From contig JAWQRO010000134.1 of NCBI GenBank assembly GCA_033557835.1, positions 1 to 53,096 of the forward strand: a DNA stretch of 53,096 bases. The letters run 5' to 3'. The notes beneath the pieces were generated by a model. The model was not told the origin of the DNA. It did no database searches and worked only from the letters and a program-made list of their open reading frames with translations. The translations under genes and the position numbers were made by a program. The stretch is from Helochares maculicollis. Its lineage: Eukaryota; Arthropoda; Insecta; Coleoptera; Hydrophilidae. Every line of letters begins with the position of its first letter. The stretch's first letter is position 1. Positions 11,301 through 22,940 of this stretch are shown one piece after another.

Positions 11301-11440
11301 TTTCCTGTCGGTGTGTTATAAAATTGGTAAAACAATAAATTTTGAATATTATTGCAACCTTTTAGACCAGCTGAAGGAAAAAATACCCGGTTTGCAGAAG
11401 TAAAAAGCCTTTTTCATTAGGACAATGCACCGTGTCGCAT
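11301..11440 (+). pseudogene. 5'-truncated mariner transposase leading into the array
   Basis: IGKTINFEYYCNLLDQLKEK (about 11322-11382) is the mariner segment just before the HQDNA motif. It continues through a degenerate DNAPC-like stretch straight into the first unit of the tandem array. This copy looks like the local parent of the satellite. Confidence 0.65.
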
Positions 11441-14400
11441 TTTGACAATTGTTAAAATACGTGAATTAAAGTTCGAATTGTTGGAGCATTCACCGTATTC
11501 ACCAGATTTGGCCTGTAGCATCTTCTAACTGTTTCCAGACCTAACCATATTCATGCGTGGAAAGCGTTTCCTCAAATGATGAGCTTATAACAGATGTGGA
11601 AGCGTATTTGGCAGCCCTTCCAGATTCTTCGGGGATGGAATTAATACATTGGATTATCGTGGGAAGGGAAGTGGTTTGATGTTCAGGGAGACTGTACTGA
11701 ATAATAAAATATTGGAGTCTCGTGGGAATGGAAGTGTTTTGATGTTCAGGGAGACTATACTGAATAATAAAGTGTATTTCAAACCATAAATTAAGAAAGC
11801 ACTTGGACAATGGCTAAAATCCATGAATTAAATTTCGAATTGTGGGAGCATTCACCGGATTCACCAGATTTGGCCTGTAGCGACTTTCATCTGTTTCCAG
11901 TCTTAAACAAATGCATGTGTGGAAAGCGTTTCCTCAAATGATGAGCTGATAACAGATGTGGAAACGTGTTTTGCCGCCCATCCAGATTCTCACTTCTGGG
12001 ATGGAACTCATACATTGGACTCTCGTGGGAATGGAAGTGTATTGATGTTCAGGGAGACTATACTGAATAATACAATATTGGAATCTCGTGGGAATAGAAG
12101 TGTTTTGATGTTCAGGGAGACTACACTGAATAATAAAGTGTATTTCAAACCATAAATTAAGAGAGAATTTTGGCAATGGCTAAAATCCATGAATTAAATT
12201 TCGAATTGTGGGAGCATCCACCGTATTCACTTGAATTGGACCCTAACGACTTCCATTTGTTTCCAGACCTAAACAAATTCATGCGTGGAAAGCGTTTCTC
12301 ATCAAATGATGAGCTTATAACAGATGTGGAAGCGTATTTTTCAGCCCTTCCAGATTCTCACTTGTGGGACGGAATACATACATTAGAATGGCGTGGAAAC
12401 AGAAGTGTATTGATGTTCAGGGAGACTATACTGAATAATACAATATTGGAATCTCGTGGGAATGGAAGTGTTTTGATGTTCAGGGAGACTACACTGAATA
12501 ATAAAGTGTATTTCAAACAATAAATTAAGAGAGCATTTTGATAATGGCTAAAATAAAAGAATTAAATTGCGAATAGTGGGAGCATCCACCCTATTTACTA
12601 GACTTGGACCCTAGCGACTTCCATCTGTTTCCAGATCTAACCAAACTCATGCGTGGAAAGCGTTTTTCATCAAATGATAAGGTCATAACACATGTGGAAA
12701 CGTATTTTGCAGCCCTTCTAGATTCTCACTTCCGGGATGGAATTCATACATTGCAATCTCATGGGGGCGAAAGTGTATTAATGTCCAGGGAGACTGTACT
12801 GAATAATAAAGCTTATTTCAAACCACAAATTAAGAGAGCATTTTGACATTGGCTAAAATCCATTAATTAAATTTCGAATTGTGGGAGCATCCACCGTATT
12901 CACTTGAATTGGGCGACTTCCATCTGTTTTCAGACCTAAACAAATTCATGCGTGGAAAGCGTTTCCTCAAATGATGAGCTCATAACAGATGTTGAAGCGT
13001 ATTTGGCAGCCCTTCCAGATTCTCACTTCTGGGATGGAATTCATACATTGGAATCTAGTGGGAACGGAAGTGTATTAATGTTCAGGGAGACTATACAGAA
13101 CAATAAAGTGTATTTCAAGCCATAAATTAGGAGAGCATTTTGTCAATGGGTAAAATCCTTGAATTAAAGTTAGACTTGTGCGAGGATCCACCGTATTCAC
13201 CAGATTTGGCCTGTAGCATCTTCTATCTGTTTCCAGACCTAAACAAATACATGCGTGGAAAGCGTTTTTCATCAAATGATGAGTTCATAACACATGTGGA
13301 AGCGTATTTTGCAACCCTTCTAGATTCTCACTTCTGGGATGTAATTCATACATTGGAATCTAGTGGGAACGGAAGTGTTTTGATGTTCAGGGAGACTATA
13401 CTGAATAATAAAGTGTATTTCAAGCCATAAATTAAGAGAGCACTTTGACAACGGCTAAAATCCATGAATTAAATTTTTAATTGTGGGAGCATCCACCGGA
13501 TTCACCAGATTTGCCCTGTAGCGACTTCCTACTGTTTCCAGACCTAAACAAATTCAGGCGTGGAAAGTGTTTCCTCAAATTATAAGCTGATAACAGATGT
13601 GGAAGCGTGTTTTGCCGCCCGTCCAGATTCTCACTTCTAGGATGGAAATCATACATTGGACTCTCGTGGGAACGGAAGTGTATTGATGTTCAGGGCGACT
13701 ATACTGAATAATAAAGTGTATTTCAAGCCACAAATTAAGAGAGCATTTGGACAATGGCTACAATGCATGAATTAAATTTCGAATTGTCGGAGCATCCACC
13801 GTATTCACTTGAATTGGACCCTAACGACTTCCATTTGTTTCCAGTCCTAAACAAATTCATGCGTGGAAAGCGTTTCCTCAAATGATGAGCTGATAACAGA
13901 TGTGGAAGCGTGTTTTGCCGCCCTTCCAGATTCTCACTTCTGGGATGGAATTCATACATTGGAATCTAGTGGGAGCGGAAGTGTATTAATGTTCAGGGAG
14001 ACTATACTGAACAATAAAATGTATTTCAAGCCATAAATTAGGAGAGCATTTTGACAATGGCTAAAATGCATGAATTAAATTTCGAATTGTGGGAGCATTC
14101 ACCGTATTCACTTGAATTGGACCCTAACGACTTCCATTTGTTTCCAGACCTAAACAAATTCATGCGTGGAAAGCGTTTTTCATCAAATGATGAGGTCATA
14201 ACACATGTGGAAGCGTATTTTGCAGCCCTTCTAGATTCTCTCTTCTGGGATCGAATTCATACATTGCAATCTCGTGGAAAGGGAAGAGTATTGATGGTTA
14301 GGGAGACTATACTGAATTATAAAATGTATTTCAAGCCATAAATTAAGAGAGCACTTCGACAATGGCTAAAATCCATGAATTAAATTTCGAATTGTGGGAG

Positions 14401-14646
14401 CATCCACCGTATTCACTTGAATTGGACCCTAACGACTTCCATTTGTTTCTAGACCTAAACAAATTCATGCATGGAAAGCGGTTTTCATCAAATGATGAAG
14501 TCATAACACATGTGGAAGCGGATTTTGCACCCCTTCCAGATTCTCACTTCTGGGATGGAATTCATACATTAGAATCTAGTGGGAACGGAAGTGTATTGAT
14601 GTTCAGGAAGACTGTACTGAATAATAAAGTGTATTTCAAACCATAA
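11440..14646 (+). repeat. tandem array of ten mariner transposase C-termini
   Basis: Ten head-to-tail units begin near 11440, 11808, 12173, 12541, 12844, 13142, 13447, 13751, 14053 and 14358. Units 1-3 are about 367 bp and units 4-10 about 298-305 bp. Each starts at MAKIHELNFELWEH (or a variant), runs through the third catalytic site region (DPNDFHLFPDL or SPDLACS variants), MRGKRFSSNDE and GIHTLESRG, and ends at a TAA after VYFKP. Several units keep an open frame: 12170-12523, 12604-12846, 13140-13430, 14051-14341 and 14362-14646. The others carry a shared 2-nt deletion in the RFSSNDE codons. Alone a unit cannot be a transposase: it lacks the DNA-binding domain and the first two catalytic residues. 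Confidence 0.9.
11690..12525 (+). repeat. nested ~64-bp duplication in units 1-3
   Basis: Near the end of units 1, 2 and 3 the segment encoding ESRGNGSVLMFRETILNN is present twice. This explains why those units are about 64 bp longer than the other seven. Confidence 0.8.
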
Positions 14647-15899
14647 ATGGGTGGTTTTCTTATCGAACCGCAACACTTATTGGGCAATTTAGTAATGTAG
14701 GCTCATTTTTTGGAGGATTAAATAATACCAAGCCATCAATCAACTATGTCTTGTTCTATGAATTTCAAACTTGACTAACTAACATAATAGACCAGCCAAA
14801 TTTCATCGTGTCGGCTCAAAAGATGTGCTAACAGACAGAAGCCATGTCGAAAGTGATCAAAATGGATTAAAGAGTCTTTAAAACAATTCGTAAAGTGTCG
14901 CAGTCAACTTTTTCATGATCGCAACATGTTCTCTTTAACAGTCTTCGTATAGTAATACTGGAAAAGTGAAAGGACCGCAAATTCAAGTTGTCAGTTCTTA
15001 AGCAAATTCATTACTTAAAGCAGTCTCGCTTCCCGATTAAATTTCTAGTAAGCGAAGCAAAAGCGGTTTATTTCCGTGACTATTTCGGCACCTCAGGTAT
15101 TGCAGGCTTCGGTGGCGATTTTCCCAGAGATTTAGTAGAATGGTTCGCAATAGAAGGATCTATTGACGGATTGGTTTGTAGAGGTTTTAATTCATTAACT
15201 TTTAGATTTCTAATTGAAGCTGAACATTCTGTTCAGAAATATTTTCGCCGGATTCCGATAACGCGAAGACTTCGCCAAAGAAAGCAACGAAAAAAGGACA
15301 ATGCAAACATGCAACTCGGTGTCGAGCAATTATTACATGTACCGTAGTAATATTTAAATATATGATAGCGTTGCGCTGCAGAAACCACTTCCCTGTTGGG
15401 AACATCCTCATAGGGCGACGGGAAAGGAAGTGCCAATGGCAGGATACATGTCACATGACCGGATATCTATGTAATTTACTATGACGATACTTTGCACAAC
15501 CTCCGAGCGGTGCGAGGATTTCGAACCGAGCAACAAGTGTCTTTTGGGGAAAAAACTGATGGGGCTCAGAAGGAAATCTGCTGGATGTCGGTCAGGAGAA
15601 TTCGTATGGACCCTCGGAACGGCGTTTTTCCATCGCGGCGGCGGCGTCGACCCGGAAAAATTCTTAATAATTTTATTAAAAAAAGTAATTACAATCTCGC
15701 GACCTCTTGAAATCTGTTTGCGAGAGAAAATACCCGTGAAAAATAATTAATCGCCTAAGGAAAGGGTTCAGACGCACCTCCGACTTTTTTCAGGGCGGTG
15801 TTTTCTTTTCGCTTATGAGATATAAAGATACAAAGTAAATTAAAAGGATAACAGAAGAGCTCTTGTGCTCTCCTGTAAATAGGCGTTTAACTTTCTTAT
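14647..15899. other. no gene recognised
   Basis: Mixed-composition spacer. An open stretch at 14988-15347 lacks an ATG start at its beginning and resembles no family I know. I see no convincing splice structure. Confidence 0.4.
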
Positions 15900-16341
15900 T
15901 GTCGAGAAGCCTCCGCGTTTCTGGCCGGGGTGGGATTCGAAACGGGGGCGGATGGCAAGGCGAAGCCGAGGTCGAGGTCGAAGCCTTCCTCTGGTCCGAG
16001 GAAACCCCCGGTGGGGAACTGGGGCCGAAAACTCTGCCGGCAAGAAGGGGGAAGGGGGATTTTCGAAGAAAAAATCCGATTGGAAAATCGAAATCCGATG
16101 CAATAAAGTGACGCGAGATAAATAATTTCCGCGGAGCCGCGGCTTGAAATTTGCGAAAACGGTCTCGACGGGCCCCCATCCCCACTTTTTTGCAGAAAGA
16201 TGGGCCCTGATTGGAGCGTCGAGTCCGGACCGATTAAATGATTACACGAAACGAAAGGCAACCAACTGAGATGCATAGGTCGCAAGAGTCAGTGGTCCAG
16301 AGCCCTTCGAAGTGACCACTCTTGAGTGTTTTTTAGTGCCA
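15900..16341 (+). promoter_or_regulatory. GC-rich candidate promoter of Gat
   Basis: This GC-rich block (CGG/CCG-rich, 15900-16220) stands out from AT-rich surroundings. It lies directly upstream of an initiator-like ATCAGTTTG at 16341-16349. It is the most promoter-like stretch on the 5' side of the Gat coding exons, but the link to Gat is inference. Confidence 0.3.
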
Positions 16342-16454
16342 TCAGTTTGTTTGCCAGGACTCCACTGCCGTAGCGCCGTGCTGTGTTCCTGTGTTCGTGT
16401 GCGTTGTTGTTTTGTGGTAGTGACTTTCCGAACCACGTGGATACGCAAACATTG
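16342..16454 (+). other. possible non-coding first exon of Gat
   Basis: A TCAGTT initiator-like element is followed by a GT/TG-rich leader and ends ACATTG at a plausible donor (GTAAATATC from 16455). A matching acceptor (TTTTCTTCTAG ending near 23104) sits 71 bp before the Gat ATG. That would imply a leader intron of about 6.6 kb. Not provable from sequence alone. Confidence 0.3.
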
Positions 16455-16534
16455 GTAAATATCATTTAAGGAAACATTTTTGGATTTCTGTGCAGCTTTT
16501 CGCCCTGTCGCGTCGTCTCTCTGTCGAAAACGAT

Positions 16535-16700
16535 CGAATCGATTTGCCAAACTAAGCGTGCCGAATCGAAGCTATCGGATCGAACGTCAAACCAATCGAA
16601 TCGATTCGACCCGTCCAGCGATCGAAGACGTCGATCTCCCGAACGCGATTGAATCGAATCGATCGGTCGATAGCGTTCGGGGTTCGAAAGGACGAATTTG
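16535..16700. repeat. TCGAATCGAT-rich degenerate repeat
   Basis: Repeated AATCGAATCGAT and close variants, many self-complementary. No reading frame of note. Confidence 0.6.
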
Positions 16701-18780
16701 CGTTTCGAATTCCCACGCTCGAAATTTCGAAATTCCGCTTCGCTATTGATTTTTTTTTGTTTATTTAAATTCAAAAGGCAAAGCGCATGCCTTCTTGTAA
16801 AGTACTAAGAAGATATAAATAAATTCCGCAAGGAATACCAATTTTAGTGCGAAACGGCCCTGCGATCGAAAAATATGGGTAAGGTCCAATTTTCCACTCA
16901 TTTTCCTGCGATCTTCTGTGCTAACATGTTGTGCCTGTTGATCGTGGTTTTTATCGTGATTGTGTTGATCAGACTAAAAAAGAGGCTATGTTAAGGTTCG
17001 TAAGTTTCATTTCTATAATCTTTACACGCCATGATTTTTTTTTCGTTTGTACGAGGTGGCTGATTTCGATTCCGTGGCCATTTTTAAGCGCGTTCTTGTT
17101 GGCGTCTGCATCTGTTGCCGTTTTCGCTTCGCTCACTGTAATTTTATTTATTTTTCATCTGAAGCGCGGCGATTGCGAATTTCGACTTCATTCCGGAATT
17201 TGATCTCAAACTTCGCTGGGCGAACCGTGGACGATTTTTCAGATTTTAGCCCATCTGCTGTCTGAGAGTTAAATCGCTCTCGAAATAAATCAAGCGAGTT
17301 TTGCGTGCTTCCGGTCGAGGAACCGACGGATATTTAGCAGATAAAATTTTTAATAGCCGACTAGACGAATCAACGGGTCGATATTTCCAATCGAAGCGAG
17401 CAGGCGGGGTCGATAATCAACTGGGCGTTTCGTAAAATCAAATTTTCAGATAACGGATTGGACGGATAGGCGAGGTCAATCGATTAGGAGAATTGAAAAC
17501 CGAAATTTCCCAATAACGGGCAATCGATTTTCAATTCGGCCGCTTGATTCCACACATCTTCCAAAAAATCTATTAAGCCAAGCGATTGAGCGGCGGCTCG
17601 AATAGTACTCAAAAAGGTTTGGCTGTCAATAATTAGTGGAACGTCCTTTCCACGCCTTTGAAGGAAATCTTTGGAACAAGTGCGATTTTCTCATGTAATC
17701 CCATCTTACGTGTGAGCGGAAAGTGTTAATAAATTCAGGGGCACGTTCGCGCCCGTCCGAAATTCGCGACTTTCCGGCATTTAACTGTTAAAAAGGGCTT
17801 CCTTCGAGCAGGCTTTTTTTTTGGGAATCGAGGGAATCGGGTCGACCTTGACCGGGCCCATCCGAGGAGGTAGATAATTCATTGATCGTTTGGGCGGTGG
17901 CGATGATGATGACGATGATGGTGATGGTGATGGCGATGGCGGTTTTGATTGGACCGGGTGAGGTCTTATTTTAGTTAGATTCGAGGATGAAGTCATCACG
18001 GCAGTTTATCTAGAATACCGTGACACATCTTCCAATAACTGGTCGAGTTATTACATACTTGAAGCAATTTAAATAATCGTACTCGATGTCCCTCTTAACG
18101 TTTCCACCGTCGCATTTTGGTTGATTCGCGACGGATGAAATATGTTCTACGTCTCCCACTTTCGTTTGGAACTCCAATTCGACTTGAAGGTTTTTCTATT
18201 TCGAATTGGACTCAATTGTTTCAAATTTTGGAGACATTTTAAGAACCTCCTTCGAAGGCAGCTCCAGCCATTAGGTAAACGTTTAAAATGAATGTTATGC
18301 TTATTTAATCTCGTTATTGGTACAAAGGTCCTTAACTTAGCCGATATCAATTGCGCCCAAGCGACATAAAAAATTATAAATTGACTCGTTTGGTGGATAT
18401 TTGACAAATTGACAAACATATCTTTTCGTAAATACCTTGTATTGAAGCGAAGGCCCCTCGATTTTATTGGTTTTCAAAAAAAAATCAGTTCTGCCACAGA
18501 AAGTTTGCAGTGTCTCAAGCTCAGGCTGACATTTTCAAAACGCTCTTATACTTACGTAACCTCGTTATTCATCAGTCTTATCGACTGACCAAAAATGTTC
18601 AGTTCCGGTGCAAAACATTTCTGTAGGATTGACACCCTGCCAATTAAATTAAATAACAAATGCACCAATTAAGCTCATTTTTTCAACAAATCGCGTCCTT
18701 AACTTGTCTCGCTAATCGCTCATAAGGCCATGACTCTTATTAGTTAGTCTACTTATATTCAATTCTGAGGAAAATATTAT
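16701..18780. other. non-coding stretch with simple repeats
   Basis: No gene recognised. It contains a further AATCGA-rich stretch (17340-17540) and a GATGATGG-type trinucleotide repeat (about 17900-17942). Confidence 0.5.
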
Positions 18781-18830
18781 GTCTGTGTGCGTGTGTGTGT
18801 GTGTGTTTGTATGTGTGTATGTATGTGTAC
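18781..18830. repeat. (GT)n microsatellite
   Basis: An interrupted run of GT dinucleotides with a few TATG variants. Confidence 0.9.
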
Positions 18831-19215
18831 AGTACGCCAAAATAACAAAAGCTTCATTCGGGCGAGCAGTTTTAAACATTTTTACTTCATAACGACAGTA
18901 AGCGAAGCTAAAGCGTGCTTGCATCGTGCCTAGTCTGTTATTTTAGTCCTTTGATGACAACAGAAAGAGACTACTGTGCAAAATCTTTTCTGTAGACGGA
19001 TAAACACAAAAGCGCGTACATAATAAATTGATTTTGTTGAAATTTATTCATAAACAAATTTCCCAGTCACATGGAGGCAACAACTAAATTACTTGATTTC
19101 GTTTATAAGAACGTCAAATGTACCCCTGGGAGAAAAGAAGGTAGCATCAAAAACCGCAAAAGCTACGCTTACTCGGGATTCGCTCGCTTCGCTCGCTCAT
19201 CCCTCGTGGAAGGTC

Positions 19216-19349
19216 GATGCGTTACAGAATCAACTCGCTTAAAAACCTCAAAAATAGAATCTATCGTCGTTTTTATATTCAAAACGTAATAAATTTAACA
19301 ATAAATTTCATTTTTAAGGCTTATAAGCGAGTTGATTCTGTAACGCATC
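19216..19349. repeat. perfect 26-bp inverted repeat (hairpin)
   Basis: Arm 19216-19241 (GATGCGTTACAG...CGCTTA) is the exact reverse complement of 19324-19349, with an 82-bp loop. It lies beside one of the GCGAAGC-rich elements. It could be the terminal inverted repeats of a very small non-autonomous element or a stem-loop. Confidence 0.85.
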
Positions 19350-19834
19350 CACCTAAATATATTTGCAAGCGCGTTAACTCCATAATTCTACCGCACTCCG
19401 CGTATGGAATTGCTTCGTATAGGTGGCATTCGCGCACTTGGCTCAAACTATGAAGGTTCATTTTAGAGCAACACAAGAAATTTGTAAGTTCCGAACCCTT
19501 GAAATAACAACTGATTGCATTTTGGGTGTTTTAAATGTGTTCATTATTGATCTCATCTCCAATTTACGATTTGTCGAGTAAGGGAAGCTGAAGCGTCGTG
19601 CCTACTCTGGTATCTGAGGCTGTCAAGATGCGGAGAAATCCACTGCTAAGCAAAAGCTTAGGCCTCCGTCGCAACAAAACTGTATTTTTTAGAAATTACA
19701 ATTGACTGAAAACTTTGGGTCTTTTGCACAAAGGATAATAAGCTTACTAATTGTATAAGTGGGTTTCATTTATAATTTCAAAGTATGATGGGAAGGTTGG
19801 AAAACATGACGAATGTAACAAGCTACGCTGATAT

Positions 19835-20002
19835 CGGGATTCGTTCGCTTCGCTTACTCGGGATTCGCTCGCTTCGCTTACTCGGGATTCGCTCGCTTCG
19901 CTTACTCGGGATTCGCTCGCTTCGCTTACTCGGGATTCGCTCGCTTCGCTTACTCGGGATTCGCTCGCTTCGCTTACTCGGGACTCGCTCGCTTCGCTCG
20001 CT
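19835..20002. repeat. 24-bp tandem repeat, seven copies
   Basis: Seven almost identical 24-bp units with core GATTCGCTCGCTTCGCTTAC. The last unit runs into the CATCCCTC flank. The open frames on both strands (LLGIRSLR and its antisense) are by-products of a period divisible by three. Confidence 0.9.
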
Positions 20003-20510
20003 CATCCCTCTCTGCATCGTGAAATAAACAAGCTTAAAAATACAAACATTTAAAACCTGAAGCGAAAAAGTGATTTCTAAAGTATTAAAGTATGTTCATC
20101 GCTTAATCCACGTCCACTCCGCGAGGATTGAGAGAGCGAAGCGAATTCTTGATAGTATCATACTTTCCCAGTGAATGCAAATTTATATTTCGATAAACAA
20201 GTCATACAACAATTCTACTTAATATTGTATTATCAATATGATAAAAAATCTGCAACAATAGCTTCTCGAATAATATTTCTATATCTTTCCAAAGTTAACC
20301 AAAGTTGGAACAAAGGCGCCCTAACGGGATGCGCCCGCTTTGCTAGCTTAAAAATACATTTTGCACATTTGAATACCTCAAAACTAAATTTGTTGTGAAT
20401 TCACGATTTTACTACGTTCTGAAATTGCAGTTTTTAGCGTACCACAACGCATTTCCACTCCGCGAGGGATGAGCGAGCGAAGCGAGCAAATCCCGAGTAA
20501 GCGAAGCTTA

Positions 20511-22590
20511 TTGGCTTCTAGTTCTAGTTTCCTACTTATATACATTTCAAATATTCTTGTAAAAGGAACCAATTAACTAAGTCGCTTCCCTTAAGCGAGT
20601 AAACTCATTTTTCTCGATGAATCAGAGCCTACATTCTCATAAAATGAACCAGGTTCTTGCGTAATATTGCATTGTGCTGCTGTAGACAATGTGAGTTATA
20701 CTTTTTTGCTAAGAAGTTCATTTCTGCTGATATCGAAAGCTCGAGAGAGCAGCGCAGGGTTGTAAACAAGGCATTTTAGCCTCGTTTACTTAGGATTCGC
20801 TGATCCAATGGATATATGTTGCAGAAAGGACACCCTAAAAATGCATCTCACGATTTTGTTGTCTTATTTTATTATTGTTAAACGTGTTTATTACTTAATT
20901 TATTATTTAATCAGCGATGGATGAACGACCGAATCTTGAATAAGCAAAACTTAAGTGACTTCGCTTTAAGAAACTCTCAAAAATGTAGTTGTCATACTCA
21001 TGTCTTCTCGCTAGCTTCGCAAGACTACTCTTATGGGTTGTCTAAAAGTATTAAATTCTCAGCATTCGGTGCACCTAAGTGGCAGTAAATGCACCATTTA
21101 GGCTGATATTTTCAAAATAATTTCATGTTTAACCAATCTCGCTGTTGGCTCGAAGGACCATAACTCTTATTGCCTGCCCAAATATATCCAAATGTGGGGG
21201 AGAGAGATAGTAGAAAATTTTGTAGTGCATTAAGCGAGATGAGCACTTAAATAATAAATGTACCCTGGCGAAATTCTGTTTTAAAATTTTTTTTTCGCTT
21301 GTGAGAGAGTTGATTTATCTTTAGTACCTCGCTGCCAATTTAAAGTCTATAAATGTTGCTGTAGTGATGGCTTCGACTTGCAAAAGAGCTTCCTTCGTCA
21401 CCCTGCTACCGAAGGACAATTAACACCAGGATGGTATTACGTGTCGGTAATTGGGCGTCTAGCGAAGCCCCCCCATCTTCTTAATGAGAGTTGATGAAGT
21501 GCGTATCATATCATCACATTCATTTTAATTTTGCTACTAGTGATTTAAACGTAGATGTATTTAGATGTAAACCAGGCGGAAATGCTCAGTTATATCATAT
21601 AGGGGCGCCCTACATATGCATAATAGAACCCACGCCACGTCCACCACACGTATATATACGTGCACGATACTAACTTCTATGTTAACCTGATCTGCTACAC
21701 GGCCTTAAATTACTTAAATTCTTTAATGGCGAAAATTGCGCACTAAATCGTGCATTTCGCAAAGTCGCGTCGCGTCGCTGCGCGTCCCCTCATCCCGCCG
21801 GGGACGAAATCACTTGAGCGGTTAATAAATTTCGATTCAATTCGTTAATTACAAATTCTCGCTGCGATAATCGATTATTATTCCTTTTATGAAGACTGCA
21901 ACTTGCATCCTTACTAAAACAATAGTATCGTCATTACCTCTGTCATCGCCATCAATATTGTCATTATTTTTATGAACATTGTAACTATTGTTGTCATTAT
22001 TATTATTATATCCGTTGCGAAATCGCCCCCATCGCCTCGTCCTTGCTCGTCATCCGTTTGAAAAAAGTCGAAAAACAAAAGAAAACGAAAATACCTCCGT
22101 CGCGTCACCTATTTTCGAGTAATCAGAAAGCCTAAGACGAGAACAATCGATCATCTTACGGCGGCTCCCTTATTTTTCAAACATTCACTTGCGCGAAATA
22201 ACCGCTATAATTAAATAGCAAATTGCTCAGTTCGGATATAATTATGTGAGACCGAACTGTTTCACCGCCTTTTACAGATGAAAACAACAGAACGTTTTCC
22301 CGCCGCCCCTCCGACGCCCCCGATGCAGACATTTCGCATTTTCGAACTGGCAAATGGGCAGGTCCGACCTAAGAATATCCGAAAGAAATAGTTGAACGTA
22401 TTACTTGTACTAAAATGGCACGTTCATCTCGACCGACATCTGCAGAAAAACAAAATCGACGATTTATTTGACGTTTTTTCCACAGCCGACGCCCTGTTCT
22501 CTTGCTGGCGCTTGCTGTTCTTTTACATTCGCAGAAGGGCAAGAGGCAAGGGTGAGTTTGATGTCGTTTCCTTTGCCGTACCATCATCGA
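20511..22590. other. non-coding, no gene recognised
   Basis: AT-rich, with scattered GCGAAGC-type fragments and an ATT/CAT-rich simple stretch (about 21940-22015). No frame of interest. Confidence 0.4.
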
Positions 22591-22599
22591 TCGACAATC

Positions 22600-22940
22600 T
22601 CGTAGTGATCGTCGATCTTTGATCATTGATCTTTGATGCCCAATTACCGGCTATCAATTATCAACATTTGTCCGTCAATTACCGTTAGTCAATCTGTGAA
22701 TGCCAATCATTGCGTCACGATTGCCAATCTTGGCTCATCGGTCATTTGACACGCAATTATCGGATATCGATTGCCGTTGTTCAACCGTCAATTATCTTCA
22801 GTCGATCTTTGACGGTCGATCGAATGCCGGCCTTAGAGGACCGATCGTCGACCGCCGATTACCTGACTGTTGATCAACGACAATCATCAATTGTCGATTT
22901 TTAACTTGATTCTTCGATTACCAATGAATTACCGATTACT
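22600..22940. repeat. degenerate TCAATTACCG/GATCTTTGAT repeat
   Basis: Many imperfect copies of short motifs such as GTCAATTACCG, TCAATTATC and CGATCTTTGA, with spacing of roughly 20-25 bp. This is an old minisatellite-like block just upstream of the Gat coding start. Confidence 0.5.

Larger units (their letters stand above)
19150..20510. repeat. cluster of GCGAAGC-rich short interspersed repeats
   Basis: Copies of a short element with core GATTCGCTCGCTTCGCTCGC and a CATCCCTCG flank occur at 19160-19225 (plus) and 20430-20510 (inverted). A diverged copy is near 20110-20150 (inverted). The 24-bp array at 19835-20010 uses the same core. The motif is itself near-palindromic (AGCGAAGCGAGC). Confidence 0.75.

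Noticed and set aside
12170..14646. Array ORFs as functional small transposases or domesticated proteins
   Set aside because: Each has only the C-terminal part, without the DNA-binding domain or first two catalytic residues, and many units are frameshifted. No promoter or splice signal is evident.
14988..15347. 119-codon open frame after the array
   Set aside because: No ATG at its start, no recognisable domain, and the surroundings look like degraded non-coding DNA.
15790..16285. Overlapping frames in the GC-rich block
   Set aside because: High GC lowers stop frequency; frames overlap on both strands, none resembles a protein family, and the site looks promoter-like.
16466..16774. Arg/Ser-rich ORFs on both strands
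   Set aside because: Arise from the TCGAATCGAT repeat; composition is that of the repeat only.
19835..20002. CRISPR-like look of short regular repeats (also 27520-27778 and 5945-6620)
   Set aside because: Units are directly contiguous with no unique spacers, and the genome is eukaryotic.
19785..20027. LLGIRSLR repeat ORF and its antisense partner
   Set aside because: Product of the 24-bp tandem repeat; no gene context.
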